From Hyphobacterium indicum (GTDB lineage: Bacteria > Pseudomonadota > Alphaproteobacteria > Caulobacterales > Maricaulaceae): a DNA stretch of 64,000 nucleotides. Shown here in pieces: positions 35,070-45,043 of the stretch (position 1 is its first letter; every line of letters begins with the position of its first letter). Location: contig NZ_QBDX01000001.1 of assembly GCF_003129605.1 (NCBI RefSeq), positions 558,001 to 622,000 on the forward strand, written 5' to 3'. The notes beneath the pieces were generated by a model. That model was given only the letters and a program-made list of their open reading frames with translations, did not search any database and was not told the origin of the DNA. Position numbers and translations under genes: made by a program.

Positions 35070-36077
35070 TTACAGCATCTGGATGGGGTTCAGCCAGACA
35101 AGGGCCGCGATATACGCAACATAGCCGCCAAAGAAAAGCAGCCCGGCCAGCCGGCCGACATTGCGGCCCGCGAAAATCAGCAATGCGAGCACCGCGCTGG
35201 CGCCCAGCATCACCCAGAAATCCAGCCGCATGAACTGGTCCGGCACCGGCATGGGCACATTCGCCAGCCCGGCGGCAAGGCCGGTCGCGCCGCCCACGGC
35301 GAAGACGTTGAACACGTTCGAGCCGAGCACATTGCCGATGGCGAGATCGCCCTGGCGGCGCAGCACGGCGGCAACGACGGTGGCAAATTCCGGCAGCGAC
35401 GTGCCGATGGCCAGCGCGGTCAGCCCGATCACCGCATCCGACACGCCCAGCAATCCTGCCGCGGCGGTGCCGCCGGTGACGATGATATGCGCGCCCAGCG
35501 GCAGGGCGATCAGGCCCACGATGAGGGCGAGGAGTGTGCCGGGCAGAGAGCCCTTGCCCGCCGCTTCTTCCAGCTCCGCCACCTCGGCCAGCAGCGGATC
35601 ATCCTTGGCGCGCATCGCCGACACCGCCAGCAGCCCGATAAAGACGAAGATCAGCGCGAACAGAACCGCGCCCTCCATCATCGAGATCGACCCGTCATAG
35701 CTGACCACGACCAGCGCCACCCCGGCCAGAAGCGCGAAGATGGCATTGCGCCGCACGCCGCGCGTCTGTGTGCCGATCACGCCGATCAGCGCAGGCAGGC
35801 CCAGCACGAAGAGCACATTGGCGATGTTTGAGCCGACGATATTGCCCAGCGCGAGGCCCGGCGCGCCCGACAGGGCGGCATCGACCGAGACGACCAGCTC
35901 CGGCGCCGAAGTGCCGAAGGCGACGATGGTGAGCCCGACCAGCAGCGCCGGGATTTTCGCCCGCCGCGCCAGCGCCGCTGCGCCGCGGATCAGCATGTCA
36001 CCGCCGAACAGCAGGACCACGATCCCGGCGAGCACGAAGCCGCCAGCCAGCAACAGGGAGTCGTCAACTGCCATCAT
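35070..36077 (-). CDS. Na+/Ca2+ exchanger-type antiporter (CaCA family)
   Basis: Inner-membrane cation exchanger of 335 aa with about ten hydrophobic segments. The two inverted alpha-repeats carry the ion-binding GTSxPE motifs: AFGTSAPELVVSVDA near residue 55 and AIGTSLPEFATVVAA near residue 222, each followed by a GNxxGSNxxN motif (LALGNIVGSNIANVLF, AIGNVLGSNVFNVFA). It resembles YrbG. GAGGCGG precedes the ATG. It ends 13 bp before the QueD-like gene, so co-transcription is likely. Confidence 0.93.
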   Translation of the reverse strand: MMAVDDSLLLAGGFVLAGIVVLLFGGDMLIRGAAALARRAKIPALLVGLTIVAFGTSAPELVVSVDAALSGAPGLALGNIVGSNIANVLFVLGLPALIGVIGTQTRGVRRNAIFALLAGVALVVVSYDGSISMMEGAVLFALIFVFIGLLAVSAMRAKDDPLLAEVAELEEAAGKGSLPGTLLALIVGLIALPLGAHIIVTGGTAAAGLLGVSDAVIGLTALAIGTSLPEFATVVAAVLRRQGDLAIGNVLGSNVFNVFAVGGATGLAAGLANVPMPVPDQFMRLDFWVMLGASAVLALLIFAGRNVGRLAGLLFFGGYVAYIAALVWLNPIQML

Positions 36078-36104
36078 ATCCGCCTCGCTTGCTGCAGAAT
36101 CAGC

Positions 36105-36185
36105 TTAGTCGAAACGCTTGTAATCGATGAAGTTGAGGATGCCGAAGGCGATGAGGGGCAGGGCGAGCGCAACGAGAGCATACAT
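36105..36185 (-). CDS. 26-residue single-pass membrane microprotein
   Basis: The minus strand encodes MYALVALALPLIAFGILNFI followed by DYKRFD and a stop. It is one hydrophobic helix with a charged C-terminal tail, like KdpF or CydX-type microproteins. GGAG lies 8 bp before this ATG; an ATG four codons upstream exists but has no ribosome site. It lies 28 bp upstream of the exchanger gene on the same strand, so it may be a subunit or regulator of that transporter. The role is inferred from position only. Confidence 0.55.
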   Translation of the reverse strand: MYALVALALPLIAFGILNFIDYKRFD

Positions 36186-36281
36186 GGCAGACTCCATAAA
36201 TCACAGACAGACCGGCCTGCTGTCTAGCCGGGATTTCGCGCGCCCGCTAGGGAGGGATTGCGGCGGCAATCGTCCCCCCTC

Positions 36282-36752
36282 ATGAGCTGGCGTCTGCGCC
36301 TCGAACCCGTACTGCGGCCGCTGATGCAGAGCCATTGGCGGCGCACCCGCGGCCTCACCCTCGGTGTGCAGGGGCTGGTCTTCAACGAGGCGGGCGAGGT
36401 CTGCCTGGTGCGCCACACCTACCGCCCCGGCTGGCATTTCCCCGGCGGCGGAGTGGAGCGCGGCGAGACGCTGCACCAGGCGCTGGAAAAGGAATTGCGC
36501 GAGGAGGCGGGGGTTGCCCTCACCGCCCCGCCCCAGCTCGTCCACGTCTATTCCAATGCGGCGCGCTTTCGCGGCGACCATGTCGCGCTGTTCATCGTCC
36601 GCGAGTGGCAGGCCTGCCCCGCAGATCACGGGCATGAGATTGCGGAAACCGGCTGGTTTGATCCCGCCGCCCTGCCGCCCGGCACGGCGCGCGCGGCCAC
36701 GGAGCGGCTGGCGGAAATCCTCCACGGCCAGCCCGTCAGCGATCACTGGTAG
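36282..36752 (+). CDS. Nudix hydrolase
   Basis: A 156-aa pyrophosphohydrolase. The Nudix box is complete (GGGVERGETLHQALEKELRE, then EAGV) near residues 55-78, with Lys in place of the usual first Arg of REUxEE. The strand pattern VCLVRHTYRPGWHFPGGG before it fits NUDIX proteins acting on NDP-sugars or similar compounds. The frame can start at TTG 36258; ATG 36282 is preferred because homology begins there, although neither has a strong ribosome site. It is divergent from the microprotein. Confidence 0.85.
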   Translation: MSWRLRLEPVLRPLMQSHWRRTRGLTLGVQGLVFNEAGEVCLVRHTYRPGWHFPGGGVERGETLHQALEKELREEAGVALTAPPQLVHVYSNAARFRGDHVALFIVREWQACPADHGHEIAETGWFDPAALPPGTARAATERLAEILHGQPVSDHW

Positions 36753-36800
36753 CGGCCAATCCCGTCATCACAGGGCCGCCCTTTCCCCTCCTCCTGTACG

Positions 36801-36915
36801 ACTTAAACTCCGTCATCCCGGGGCGAGCCTTCGGCGAGAACCCGGGACCCATTCCGCGAAGTCAATCCTCCGGAATGGGTTCCGGATCGTCGCTACGCTC
36901 CGTCCGGAATGACGG
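36801..36915. repeat. Intergenic inverted repeat (GTCATCC type)
   Basis: Contains GTCATCCCGGGG..CCCGGGACCCATTCCG and, after a short spacer, CGGAATGGGTTCCGG...CCGGAATGACGG. The inner arms (ACCCATTCCG / CGGAATGGGT) pair perfectly and the outer ends (CGTCAT / ATGACG) also pair. It is related in plan to the element at 38571. Confidence 0.7.
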
Positions 36916-36938
36916 AATTTGAATGGGCATCGAAACGC

Positions 36939-37056
36939 TTTCCCCTCCCCCATTGTGGGGAGGGGTAGGGGTGGGGGGATATTTTTTGGCGCAGCGTTTG
37001 CCATCGTCACCCCACCCTGACGGCTACGCCGTCTTCCCTCCCCATCAAGGGGAGGG
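36939..37056. repeat. Palindromic GGGGAGGGG-ended repeat, copy 4
   Basis: Same layout as the copy at 331. Its centre reads GATATTTTTTGGCGCAGCG, shared with the copy at 38392. Together with the repeat at 36801 it fills the 330-bp gap between the Nudix gene and the gene at 37081; nothing else is visible there. Confidence 0.85.
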
Positions 37057-37080
37057 ACTGGAGATACGGGACCGACCGGC

Positions 37081-37338
37081 CTAGCCGTCGGCGTCAGGCT
37101 TCGGCCCGGCCTCCGTCATCCCGTCCATCGCGGCCAGTTCCGCCGCTTCCACCGGCTTGCCGGCAGGCGTGCCGTCAGCAGGGATGACCGGCTTGTCCAC
37201 CGCCTCCGCCGCCACGGCGGGTTGCGGGTCGGACGCGGCCTCGGACCGGTCTGTCTGGCCCTCCGTATCGGACAGGGCAGATGCCGCGCCGGTCAGCGCG
37301 AGTGAACCGAGTGCGGCAAGCATCAATGAGGATTTCAT
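37081..37338 (-). CDS. Small exported protein, acidic, Ala/Pro-rich
   Basis: An 85-aa protein with a signal peptide (MKSSLMLAALGSLALTGAASA). GGGAGGTCTTG upstream of this ATG is a strong ribosome site, so the 28-codon extension to 37422 is rejected. The mature part is low-complexity (EAASDPQPAVAAEAVDKPVI...GKPVEAAELAAMDGM) and acidic, with no Cys. The family is unknown. It lies in a cluster of intergenic repeats. Confidence 0.65.
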   Translation of the reverse strand: MKSSLMLAALGSLALTGAASALSDTEGQTDRSEAASDPQPAVAAEAVDKPVIPADGTPAGKPVEAAELAAMDGMTEAGPKPDADG

Positions 37339-37509
37339 CAAGACCTCCCTTGGATTGTTCACAATGTCTGCAAGCGCGCCGCAAGGCGGCACTTGTGGCC
37401 CGCCCGGGCGTGTTGCGCGCAAGAGATGGGCAGCGGTCTTCCCGTCGCAAGCCTGCCAGGATTAAAAATTCGTCATCCACACCACCCCCGTCATCACAGG
37501 GCCGCGCCC

Positions 37510-37613
37510 TTTCCCCTCCCCCTCTGTGGGGAGGGGTAGGGGTGGGGGGCGTCCAGATATCACCCCACCCTGACGGCTACGCCGTCTTCCCTCCCCATCA
37601 AGGGGAGGGGAAG
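37510..37613. repeat. Palindromic GGGGAGGGG-ended repeat, copy 5
   Basis: Short version (about 104 bp) with a compact centre (GCGTCCAGATAT). The segment before it, CCCCCGTCATCACAGGGCCGC, also precedes the repeat cluster near 36761, so the repeated unit may include this extra 5' part. Confidence 0.85.
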
Positions 37614-37633
37614 GGAGCGCCCGCCCCACCCCC

Positions 37634-38335
37634 TCATCCCTCCGATGCCTCCGGCGGCCATCCCATCACCTCGTCGAGACTGCATCCATTGGCCTCAGCA
37701 ATTCTATGGAACCCCAGGGGCACGCCGCCTCCCGGATCGGGATCGCCGGCCGCCCGGCGCTCATGATAGTGCTGGATCACCCGGCGGAAGCGCTCCTCCA
37801 GTTCGGCCCTGATGTCTTCCGCGTCCGCCTCCGGCGTCTCCGGGGCGGCCGCACCGCCCACCCGGCCCAGCAGATATTCCGTGCGCAATATCCGGTCGGC
37901 CAGCCGCGCCGCCGCCTCGGCGGGCCGGATCTGCCCCGCTGCTGCCAGATCGGCACTCCTCTGGTGCAATTGCCGCGCCGCCTCCAGCGGGGTCAAAGGC
38001 TCTGTGGAATGTTTCCCCTCCCCCTCGTGGGGAGGGGTAGGGGTGGGGGGAGGATTTGCGGCGTTATTGCCATCACCCCACCCCGCCGATCCGGACGGAT
38101 CGCCGACCCTCCCCATCAAGGGGAGGGGAAAAGCCGCGCCGGGCGGAGCGGGAACAACGGGGGACTCCCCAATCCCCTCCGCCTCCAGATCCTCGACGCG
38201 CCAGCCGCCCTGCGCCGCCCAGCCATAGATGGTCGAGGGCGAGCGCCCCACGGCGCGGGCCACCTCGTGGACGGGCACGCCGTCGCGGCGCATCTGCTCG
38301 GCCCGGGCTTTCAGGGTGAAGATCGGTGGCGTCAC
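37634..38335 (-). CDS. HTH protein with an in-frame palindromic repeat insertion
   Basis: A 233-aa protein. Residues 5-48 form a helix-turn-helix (KARAEQMRRDGVPVHEVARA, then VGRSPSTIYGWAAQGGWRVE) like those of terminase small subunits or transposase HTH domains. Residues about 69-108 are encoded by a 120-bp copy of the GGGGAGGGG repeat (38012-38131), which keeps the frame exactly (40 codons) and adds a Gly/Pro-rich stretch. The C-terminal half is helical (EAARQLHQRSADLAAAGQI, RAELEERFRRVIQHYHERR). It is probably a DNA-binding protein tolerating an inserted linker; its function is unknown. Confidence 0.7.
   Translation of the reverse strand: MTPPIFTLKARAEQMRRDGVPVHEVARAVGRSPSTIYGWAAQGGWRVEDLEAEGIGESPVVPAPPGAAFPLPLMGRVGDPSGSAGWGDGNNAANPPPTPTPPHEGEGKHSTEPLTPLEAARQLHQRSADLAAAGQIRPAEAAARLADRILRTEYLLGRVGGAAAPETPEADAEDIRAELEERFRRVIQHYHERRAAGDPDPGGGVPLGFHRIAEANGCSLDEVMGWPPEASEG
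38012..38131. repeat. Palindromic GGGGAGGGG-ended repeat, copy 6, inside a coding region
   Basis: Exactly 120 bp with the family ends (TTTCCCCTCCCC ... CATCAAGGGGAGGGGAA). Its centre has CGCCGATCCGGACGGATCGCCG in place of the usual GACGGCTGCGCCGTC. It lies wholly within the HTH gene and preserves its frame. Confidence 0.9.
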
Positions 38336-38391
38336 CGGGGCAGTATAGCCGCGCCCGCGCCCGCGTGGATTATTTGCGTTTTGGCGGGCGC

Positions 38392-38556
38392 TTTCCCCTC
38401 CCCCAATGTGGGGAGGGGTAGGGGTGGGGGGATATTATTTGGCGCAGCGTTTACCATCTTCACTCCACCCCGCCGATCCTGACGGATCGCCGACCCTTCG
38501 GATGTCAAAAGCTCCACTGGAGCTTTCTTTGATCCTCAGCCATCAAGGGGAGGGAA
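38392..38556. repeat. Palindromic repeat, copy 7, carrying a nested hairpin insertion
   Basis: Begins like the other copies (TTTCCCCTCCCCCAATGTGGGG) and ends CATCAAGGGGAGGGAA. Between the CGCCGACCC and CATCAAGG blocks it has an extra 45 bp (about 38497-38541) containing AAAGCTCCACTGGAGCTTT, a perfect small palindrome absent from the other copies. Confidence 0.8.
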
Positions 38557-38570
38557 GGTAACTACCCACC

Positions 38571-38719
38571 GTCATCCCTGCGAAGGCAGGGACCCAGTTA
38601 CGCCCGCTCCATTGGCACGCCCTGCGCCAACCTGCCGCCTGCGTCCACGCCGCGCAGATTGAGGGCAGCACAGCGGCAGCGTCACCCTTGCTCTGGGTCC
38701 CTGCCTTCGCAGGGATGAC
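38571..38719. repeat. 149-bp inverted-repeat element with perfect 27-bp arms
   Basis: The left arm (38571-38597, GTCATCCCTGCGAAGGCAGG...) is perfectly inverted at 38693-38719 (...CCTGCCTTCGCAGGGATGAC). Each arm also contains an internal CCTGCGAAGGCAGG palindrome. The 95-bp centre is non-coding. It lies at the left border of the AT-rich island. Confidence 0.85.
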
Positions 38720-38908
38720 AATAAAATATATTCCACCGTCATCCAGCCTGTCCCCGCGGCTTGTGCCCGCGGCTTGTACCCGCGAAAGCGGGTAAGGCGG
38801 GTAATGCGGGGAGCCGCGCCCCGCTTTTGTCCGGGCCTTAAGACTTGAGAGATCTGGATCAGCCGTAGGATGGGGAAGGTGTGGATTACGACTATCATTG
38901 ATCCGGTG

Positions 38909-38937
38909 TTGACTCTGATTGCAACCTCAACATTAAT
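38909..38937 (+). promoter_or_regulatory. Candidate sigma70 promoter of the two-gene island
   Basis: TTGACT (38909-38914), a 17-bp spacer and ATTAAT (38932-38937) stand 38 bp before the first ATG. The TTGACT box is a good -35 match; the -10 is moderate. The AT-rich composition here differs from the flanking repeats. Confidence 0.45.
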
Positions 38938-38974
38938 TGAAACATGTTTGTGTTGAAAGCGAGCGTCTTGGAAA

Positions 38975-39772
38975 ATGGTGGCGACAGTATTTGTGGAATC
39001 AAATGCAGCACTCTTGCAAGGCGACATATTGAAGTCGTCAGACGATGCAAGCGAGTGCGCTTATTTTGTGTTTACTGCTGATTGTGACTTAGTGCAGGGC
39101 AAGTGCGATAATATAGTAACCTGTTTAAAAATACTACCGATTGAACAGTATATCGAGAGATATATACTAGAAGATCAAATTGAAGAAATAAGAAACAATC
39201 AAATAAATAAATATGAAGAAAAAATAAACAAATACGTAAGAAGAAAAAATAAAAATGCCAATCATTTACGTATAGACGATTTCATTTCTTGGGTTGAAGA
39301 TTCGGGTTTTGAAGCAGTTTTTAGTGCTCTCTCAGTGTCACCCGGAGATCAAGACTTTCTGCGGGGAGTAACTTCCCTCAACAATGCGCTTTCTGAAATT
39401 TGCGTTCGAGAGCGTTATAGAAAGTTGGTCGCGGCGGCCAATTTGAGCACCAATAAAGAAATCGCCAATCTCGGAAAGGCGGTTTCAAAGAGCCTTCCTG
39501 CTGATGCCGTAGTGCTTCCAGCAATCGAAGGTGTTTCCGGGCTGGCAAATGTCGTCATGTTGCGTCACGTTATCGGCATTGATGCCGAGCGTTATGGAAA
39601 AGACCGCACATCATCAGTCTTTAGGGTCGCCCGCCTTCGAGAGCGGTTCAAGTATTTAGTTGCCAGTAAAGCCGCAAATTTGTTTTCTCGGATTGGCGTT
39701 CCGGCTTCAGACGAGACTGAAATTGAGGATGCTGTAGCTCTTCATTGTCAGTTTATAGTTGAGGGATCTTAG
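38975..39772 (+). CDS. Unknown protein with DCDL motif, first gene of a helicase island
   Basis: A 265-aa cytoplasmic protein with AT-rich codons unlike its neighbours. Residues 14-44 read LQGDILKSS then YFVFTADCDLVQGKC; a GDI...S/T-x-DCDL arrangement recurs in unnamed bacterial proteins, often in accessory regions (from memory), and the acidic/Cys cluster could be a catalytic or metal site. Residues 60-100 are a highly charged, Lys/Asn/Glu-rich helical segment. No signal peptide. It ends 2 bp before the helicase-like gene, so the two form an operon. The function is unknown; it may be the effector or adaptor of the pair. Confidence 0.7.
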   Translation: MVATVFVESNAALLQGDILKSSDDASECAYFVFTADCDLVQGKCDNIVTCLKILPIEQYIERYILEDQIEEIRNNQINKYEEKINKYVRRKNKNANHLRIDDFISWVEDSGFEAVFSALSVSPGDQDFLRGVTSLNNALSEICVRERYRKLVAAANLSTNKEIANLGKAVSKSLPADAVVLPAIEGVSGLANVVMLRHVIGIDAERYGKDRTSSVFRVARLRERFKYLVASKAANLFSRIGVPASDETEIEDAVALHCQFIVEGS

Positions 39773-39774
39773 AG

Positions 39775-41997
39775 ATGCGATGGTTAGTACTAGATAATCA
39801 AGCGCTTGAAGTTCTTGCCCAAGCACAAGTTGACGAGTCTTGGTTCGAGAATTTCAATCTTCCGAGCGGTGAGAATAGAATAAAAAAAGTAACCCTTAAA
39901 GATGCAATTGTTTTATTGGGGTCCGAACCATGTGTCGATGCTCGTTTGGTTTTTTTTCGGATTGACCGCAAGGGGCTATTTTATGACAGGTTAGAGTCGT
40001 CTTACAAAGATGGTGTGAATTCAAACACACTTGATCGGTGTGTCACCTTAGCGCTGTCAATCTTATCGAATTCGGTCGCATTACCAAAGTCATTCAAACC
40101 CCATAGGCAGGGTAATTTAGTTTCAATTTATGCGAACCGATTTCAGGTTCAGGAGAAAGATCGCGTTCACTTCGCGTTGTTCCAAGATGCTAAACATATT
40201 GTTGGTTTCCATAGATCTCCCGAGGTTGTTGACTTTAGAGATCTGACAGTTCCTCAACACCTTGATATTGACACGATTTGGCTAGAGGCGGTTGAAGCTG
40301 TTGAAAGTGGCAACGTAGACGATTCGGTTGCCAGCGGGTCCGGTATCAATTTGGAGCCTCTTCTGGGCAAGTCCTTTGTTGGTGAGGCTACTCTCGATGA
40401 TTGGATATCGTCCAAACTTACCACGCAACAGCGCAGCTTCGTAGATGCTCCGCTTGATAAGCCGCGCCGACTGCGAGGTGTCGCAGGTACTGGCAAAACA
40501 CTAGCATTAACGATCAAGTGCTTAAAGGAGCTTTATGCGTCCATGGAACGTGAAGAGCCGCTTAGGGTGGCGTTTCTGACTCATACGGCTTCTGTCGCAA
40601 CCGACGTAGTCTCTGAGATGATCCGGGCGTTAGATCATCGACATCTCGTAAGTTCGGCTGAGCCTGGAAAGCTACTCTGGCTAGGTTCTTTGTACCAGCT
40701 GGCAAAAGAAACGCTTAATTACGATACCAAGGGAATTCTGCCTATCTCTGACGATGGTGTGGAGGGGCGACTAGAGCAGCGTGAGTGGATAGCCTTGGCG
40801 ATTGAGGAAATTAAAAATGACATTCGCGTCACCGAGGATTTTCTTAAAAGGGCGTCGCCAAGCATTGCGAGTGAGATAAACGCAGCAAGGCCTTCCGATC
40901 AATTTTTGAGGGAACTAGCAAACGAAATTGCCTGCGTTCTCGACGCCGAAGGTATAAGGAAGTCAAAGCCAGAATTGTATAAGGCTTACCTTCATAAGGA
41001 ACGGCAGGCTTGGCAAATGAGATTGCCAAATGAGGCAGACCGCCAAATTGTAGTGGAAATTTATGAAAAGTATTATAATTTCTTAATTCAACATGACGCT
41101 ATTAGTTTAGATCATATGATTGCAGATTTTGCAAAATATTTAGAAACGCATGAGTGGGTATATCGAAAAAAAGATGCAGGCTTTGATATAATATTTGTAG
41201 ATGAATTGCACTATTTCAACTTTATAGAAAGAATGATATTTCACCACTTATTCAGGCACGCTGCAGCAGATGGGGCCGTTCCGTTGTTTATGGCCTATGA
41301 TTTGAAGCAGGGCACAGACGATCGATTCCTGAATACTGGAGTTAAAGGTGAAGCTGCCCGTTTCTTCAAGCAAATAAACGTAGGCCCGTCAGAAGTTGAC
41401 GTGTTGGATAAAGTGTTTCGCTCTACTCCCGAAATCGCTCGCTTTCTGTCCAGTGTTGATAGCGCTTTTCCTGCGTTGGATTTGGAGGGTGAGTGGCAGG
41501 ATTATTCTGCTACATCGGCACGCAGTAGTGGGGACATTCCCGTAAGCAATAATTTCGACAATGACATCAGCATGTTAGACGCTGCAATGTTCGAGGCTGC
41601 TAAGTTTGCAAAGGCCGGTTCGGGCACGGCGGCTGTTTTATGTCTAAATGAAGAAAAGTTTCAAGAATATAAGTTGGCAGGAAGAGTGCAAAATCTTGAT
41701 CCTATCGTTATTGATAGCCGAGATGAAGTCAAACAAACAAGATACGCAAAAAAACGCCCCGTCTTTGCTATGCCTGAGGCTGTGGCAGGATTGCAGTTCG
41801 ACCACGTGATTTTAATACACGCTGATCGTTCCGAATATGACGATTCAGAGAGTGCAGGTTTGCGCAGACGCTTCCTCTCGAGATTCTATTTGGGTGCAAG
41901 TCGTGCTTCAAAATCACTAAGTGTTTTCTCTTCTGAAGGCCGCGGAGGAGAGCTTGCTTTTGTTAAAAGTAGCAAAAACGCAAATATAATTCGGTAG
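39775..41997 (+). CDS. SF1 (UvrD/Rep-like) helicase or DNA-dependent ATPase
   Basis: A 740-aa protein. Residues 1-215 form an N-terminal domain I do not recognise. Then comes a superfamily-1 motor: Walker A RGVAGTGKT (near residue 234), motif II IIFVDELHYF (near 476; DELH rather than the DEFQ of UvrD), motif III region LFMAYDLKQG, motif IV-V region AVAGLQFDHVILIHAD, and motif VI FYLGASRASKSLSVF (Arg near residue 709). It is AT-rich with codon use unlike adjacent uvrB. With the DCDL protein 2 bp upstream it makes a compact two-gene unit of the kind seen in anti-phage defence, but no named system is recognised. Confidence 0.8.
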   Translation: MRWLVLDNQALEVLAQAQVDESWFENFNLPSGENRIKKVTLKDAIVLLGSEPCVDARLVFFRIDRKGLFYDRLESSYKDGVNSNTLDRCVTLALSILSNSVALPKSFKPHRQGNLVSIYANRFQVQEKDRVHFALFQDAKHIVGFHRSPEVVDFRDLTVPQHLDIDTIWLEAVEAVESGNVDDSVASGSGINLEPLLGKSFVGEATLDDWISSKLTTQQRSFVDAPLDKPRRLRGVAGTGKTLALTIKCLKELYASMEREEPLRVAFLTHTASVATDVVSEMIRALDHRHLVSSAEPGKLLWLGSLYQLAKETLNYDTKGILPISDDGVEGRLEQREWIALAIEEIKNDIRVTEDFLKRASPSIASEINAARPSDQFLRELANEIACVLDAEGIRKSKPELYKAYLHKERQAWQMRLPNEADRQIVVEIYEKYYNFLIQHDAISLDHMIADFAKYLETHEWVYRKKDAGFDIIFVDELHYFNFIERMIFHHLFRHAAADGAVPLFMAYDLKQGTDDRFLNTGVKGEAARFFKQINVGPSEVDVLDKVFRSTPEIARFLSSVDSAFPALDLEGEWQDYSATSARSSGDIPVSNNFDNDISMLDAAMFEAAKFAKAGSGTAAVLCLNEEKFQEYKLAGRVQNLDPIVIDSRDEVKQTRYAKKRPVFAMPEAVAGLQFDHVILIHADRSEYDDSESAGLRRRFLSRFYLGASRASKSLSVFSSEGRGGELAFVKSSKNANIIR

Positions 41998-42020
41998 ACT
42001 TCACTATTTTTTCTGGGTTC

Positions 42021-42059
42021 CTACCTCCCACCCTCCAGCTCTTTAATCTCATCCTCCCC
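42021..42059 (-). pseudogene. Allele-like copy of the uvrB 3' end
   Basis: The minus strand encodes [12 protein letters not shown] and a stop; uvrB ends DEIKELEGG. The nine shared residues are encoded with seven synonymous differences and no replacement. As with the rlmJ and QueD-type remnants, this indicates a diverged functional allele, not local decay. It lies between the helicase gene and uvrB, about 65 bp from the uvrB stop. Confidence 0.65.
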
Positions 42060-42123
42060 GCTTTCGCGGGCACAAGCCTCATCCGCCTTCGCGCCTCGCG
42101 GCGCTGCGACGGGATAAAACCGC

Positions 42124-44280
<2,157 letters not shown>

Positions 44281-44326
44281 GCGTCAGATATACGGACTCC
44301 GGCGCAGGGTTTCCAGTTTGTTCCGC

Positions 44327-44920
44327 TTACGGGGTCACCGTTTCCGGCAGCCCGTCCCGCGGGGCCGCTCCGGCGCTGGGCCATTGATCCGGATAGATCA
44401 GGCCTTCGGTATCAAAACCGAGCGCCTGCAGATAGGCTAGGCGGGCCTCCAGAATGTCCGGATCCATCTGCGGTTCGCGCGCCAGGATCCACAGATAGCG
44501 GCCCTGCGGTTCGGAAATCACCGCCCAGGAATAATCCTCCGCCAGCTCGACAATCCAGTAATCGCCGAAAAACGGTCCGAAAAAACTCACTTCCAGCTTC
44601 GCACTGGTCTCCGGATCGGCAATCCGCGCCCGGCCTTCCGCCACGTCCAGCTCGCCATCCAGCCCGCCCTCCCAGCAGCGGTTGATCACCCGGATCAGCC
44701 CGTCCTCCCGGCGCTCGTAAAAGGCGGAAACGCCATGGCAATTTTCCTCGAAACTGTGATCCGCGCGGGCGATCTCGAACCAGGTCCCGAGATAGCGCTC
44801 GATCTCCACCGACGCCACAACGGGCGGCGGTTCATCCCCGGCCAGCCGGTCGCGCGGCGCATTCATGCAGGCGGTCAGGATCAGGGGCAGGGCACTCAGA
44901 AAAAACAGACGCAGTTTCAT
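44327..44920 (-). CDS. Lipocalin-family outer-membrane lipoprotein (Blc-like)
   Basis: A 197-aa lipoprotein (lipobox LTAC, Cys18). The start at 44920 gives a clean signal; a frame extension of five codons is rejected. The lipocalin signature is RYLGTWFEIARADHSFEENC near residue 42, then GVSAFYERREDGLIRVINRCW and PFFGDYWIVELAEDYSWAVIS, matching bacterial lipocalin Blc, which binds lysophospholipids. The Pro-rich tail is unremarkable. Confidence 0.9.
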   Translation of the reverse strand: MKLRLFFLSALPLILTACMNAPRDRLAGDEPPPVVASVEIERYLGTWFEIARADHSFEENCHGVSAFYERREDGLIRVINRCWEGGLDGELDVAEGRARIADPETSAKLEVSFFGPFFGDYWIVELAEDYSWAVISEPQGRYLWILAREPQMDPDILEARLAYLQALGFDTEGLIYPDQWPSAGAAPRDGLPETVTP

Positions 44921-45043
44921 GGCGATACCTTCCACTGATGAGAAATCCCCTCATGGGGTAAGGAAATATACACTTGGTTAATCCCGATCAGGGCAATTTG
45001 TTCCCTTGGGGCTGGAAGCAAACAAGAGGCGGGTCCGCAAAAA

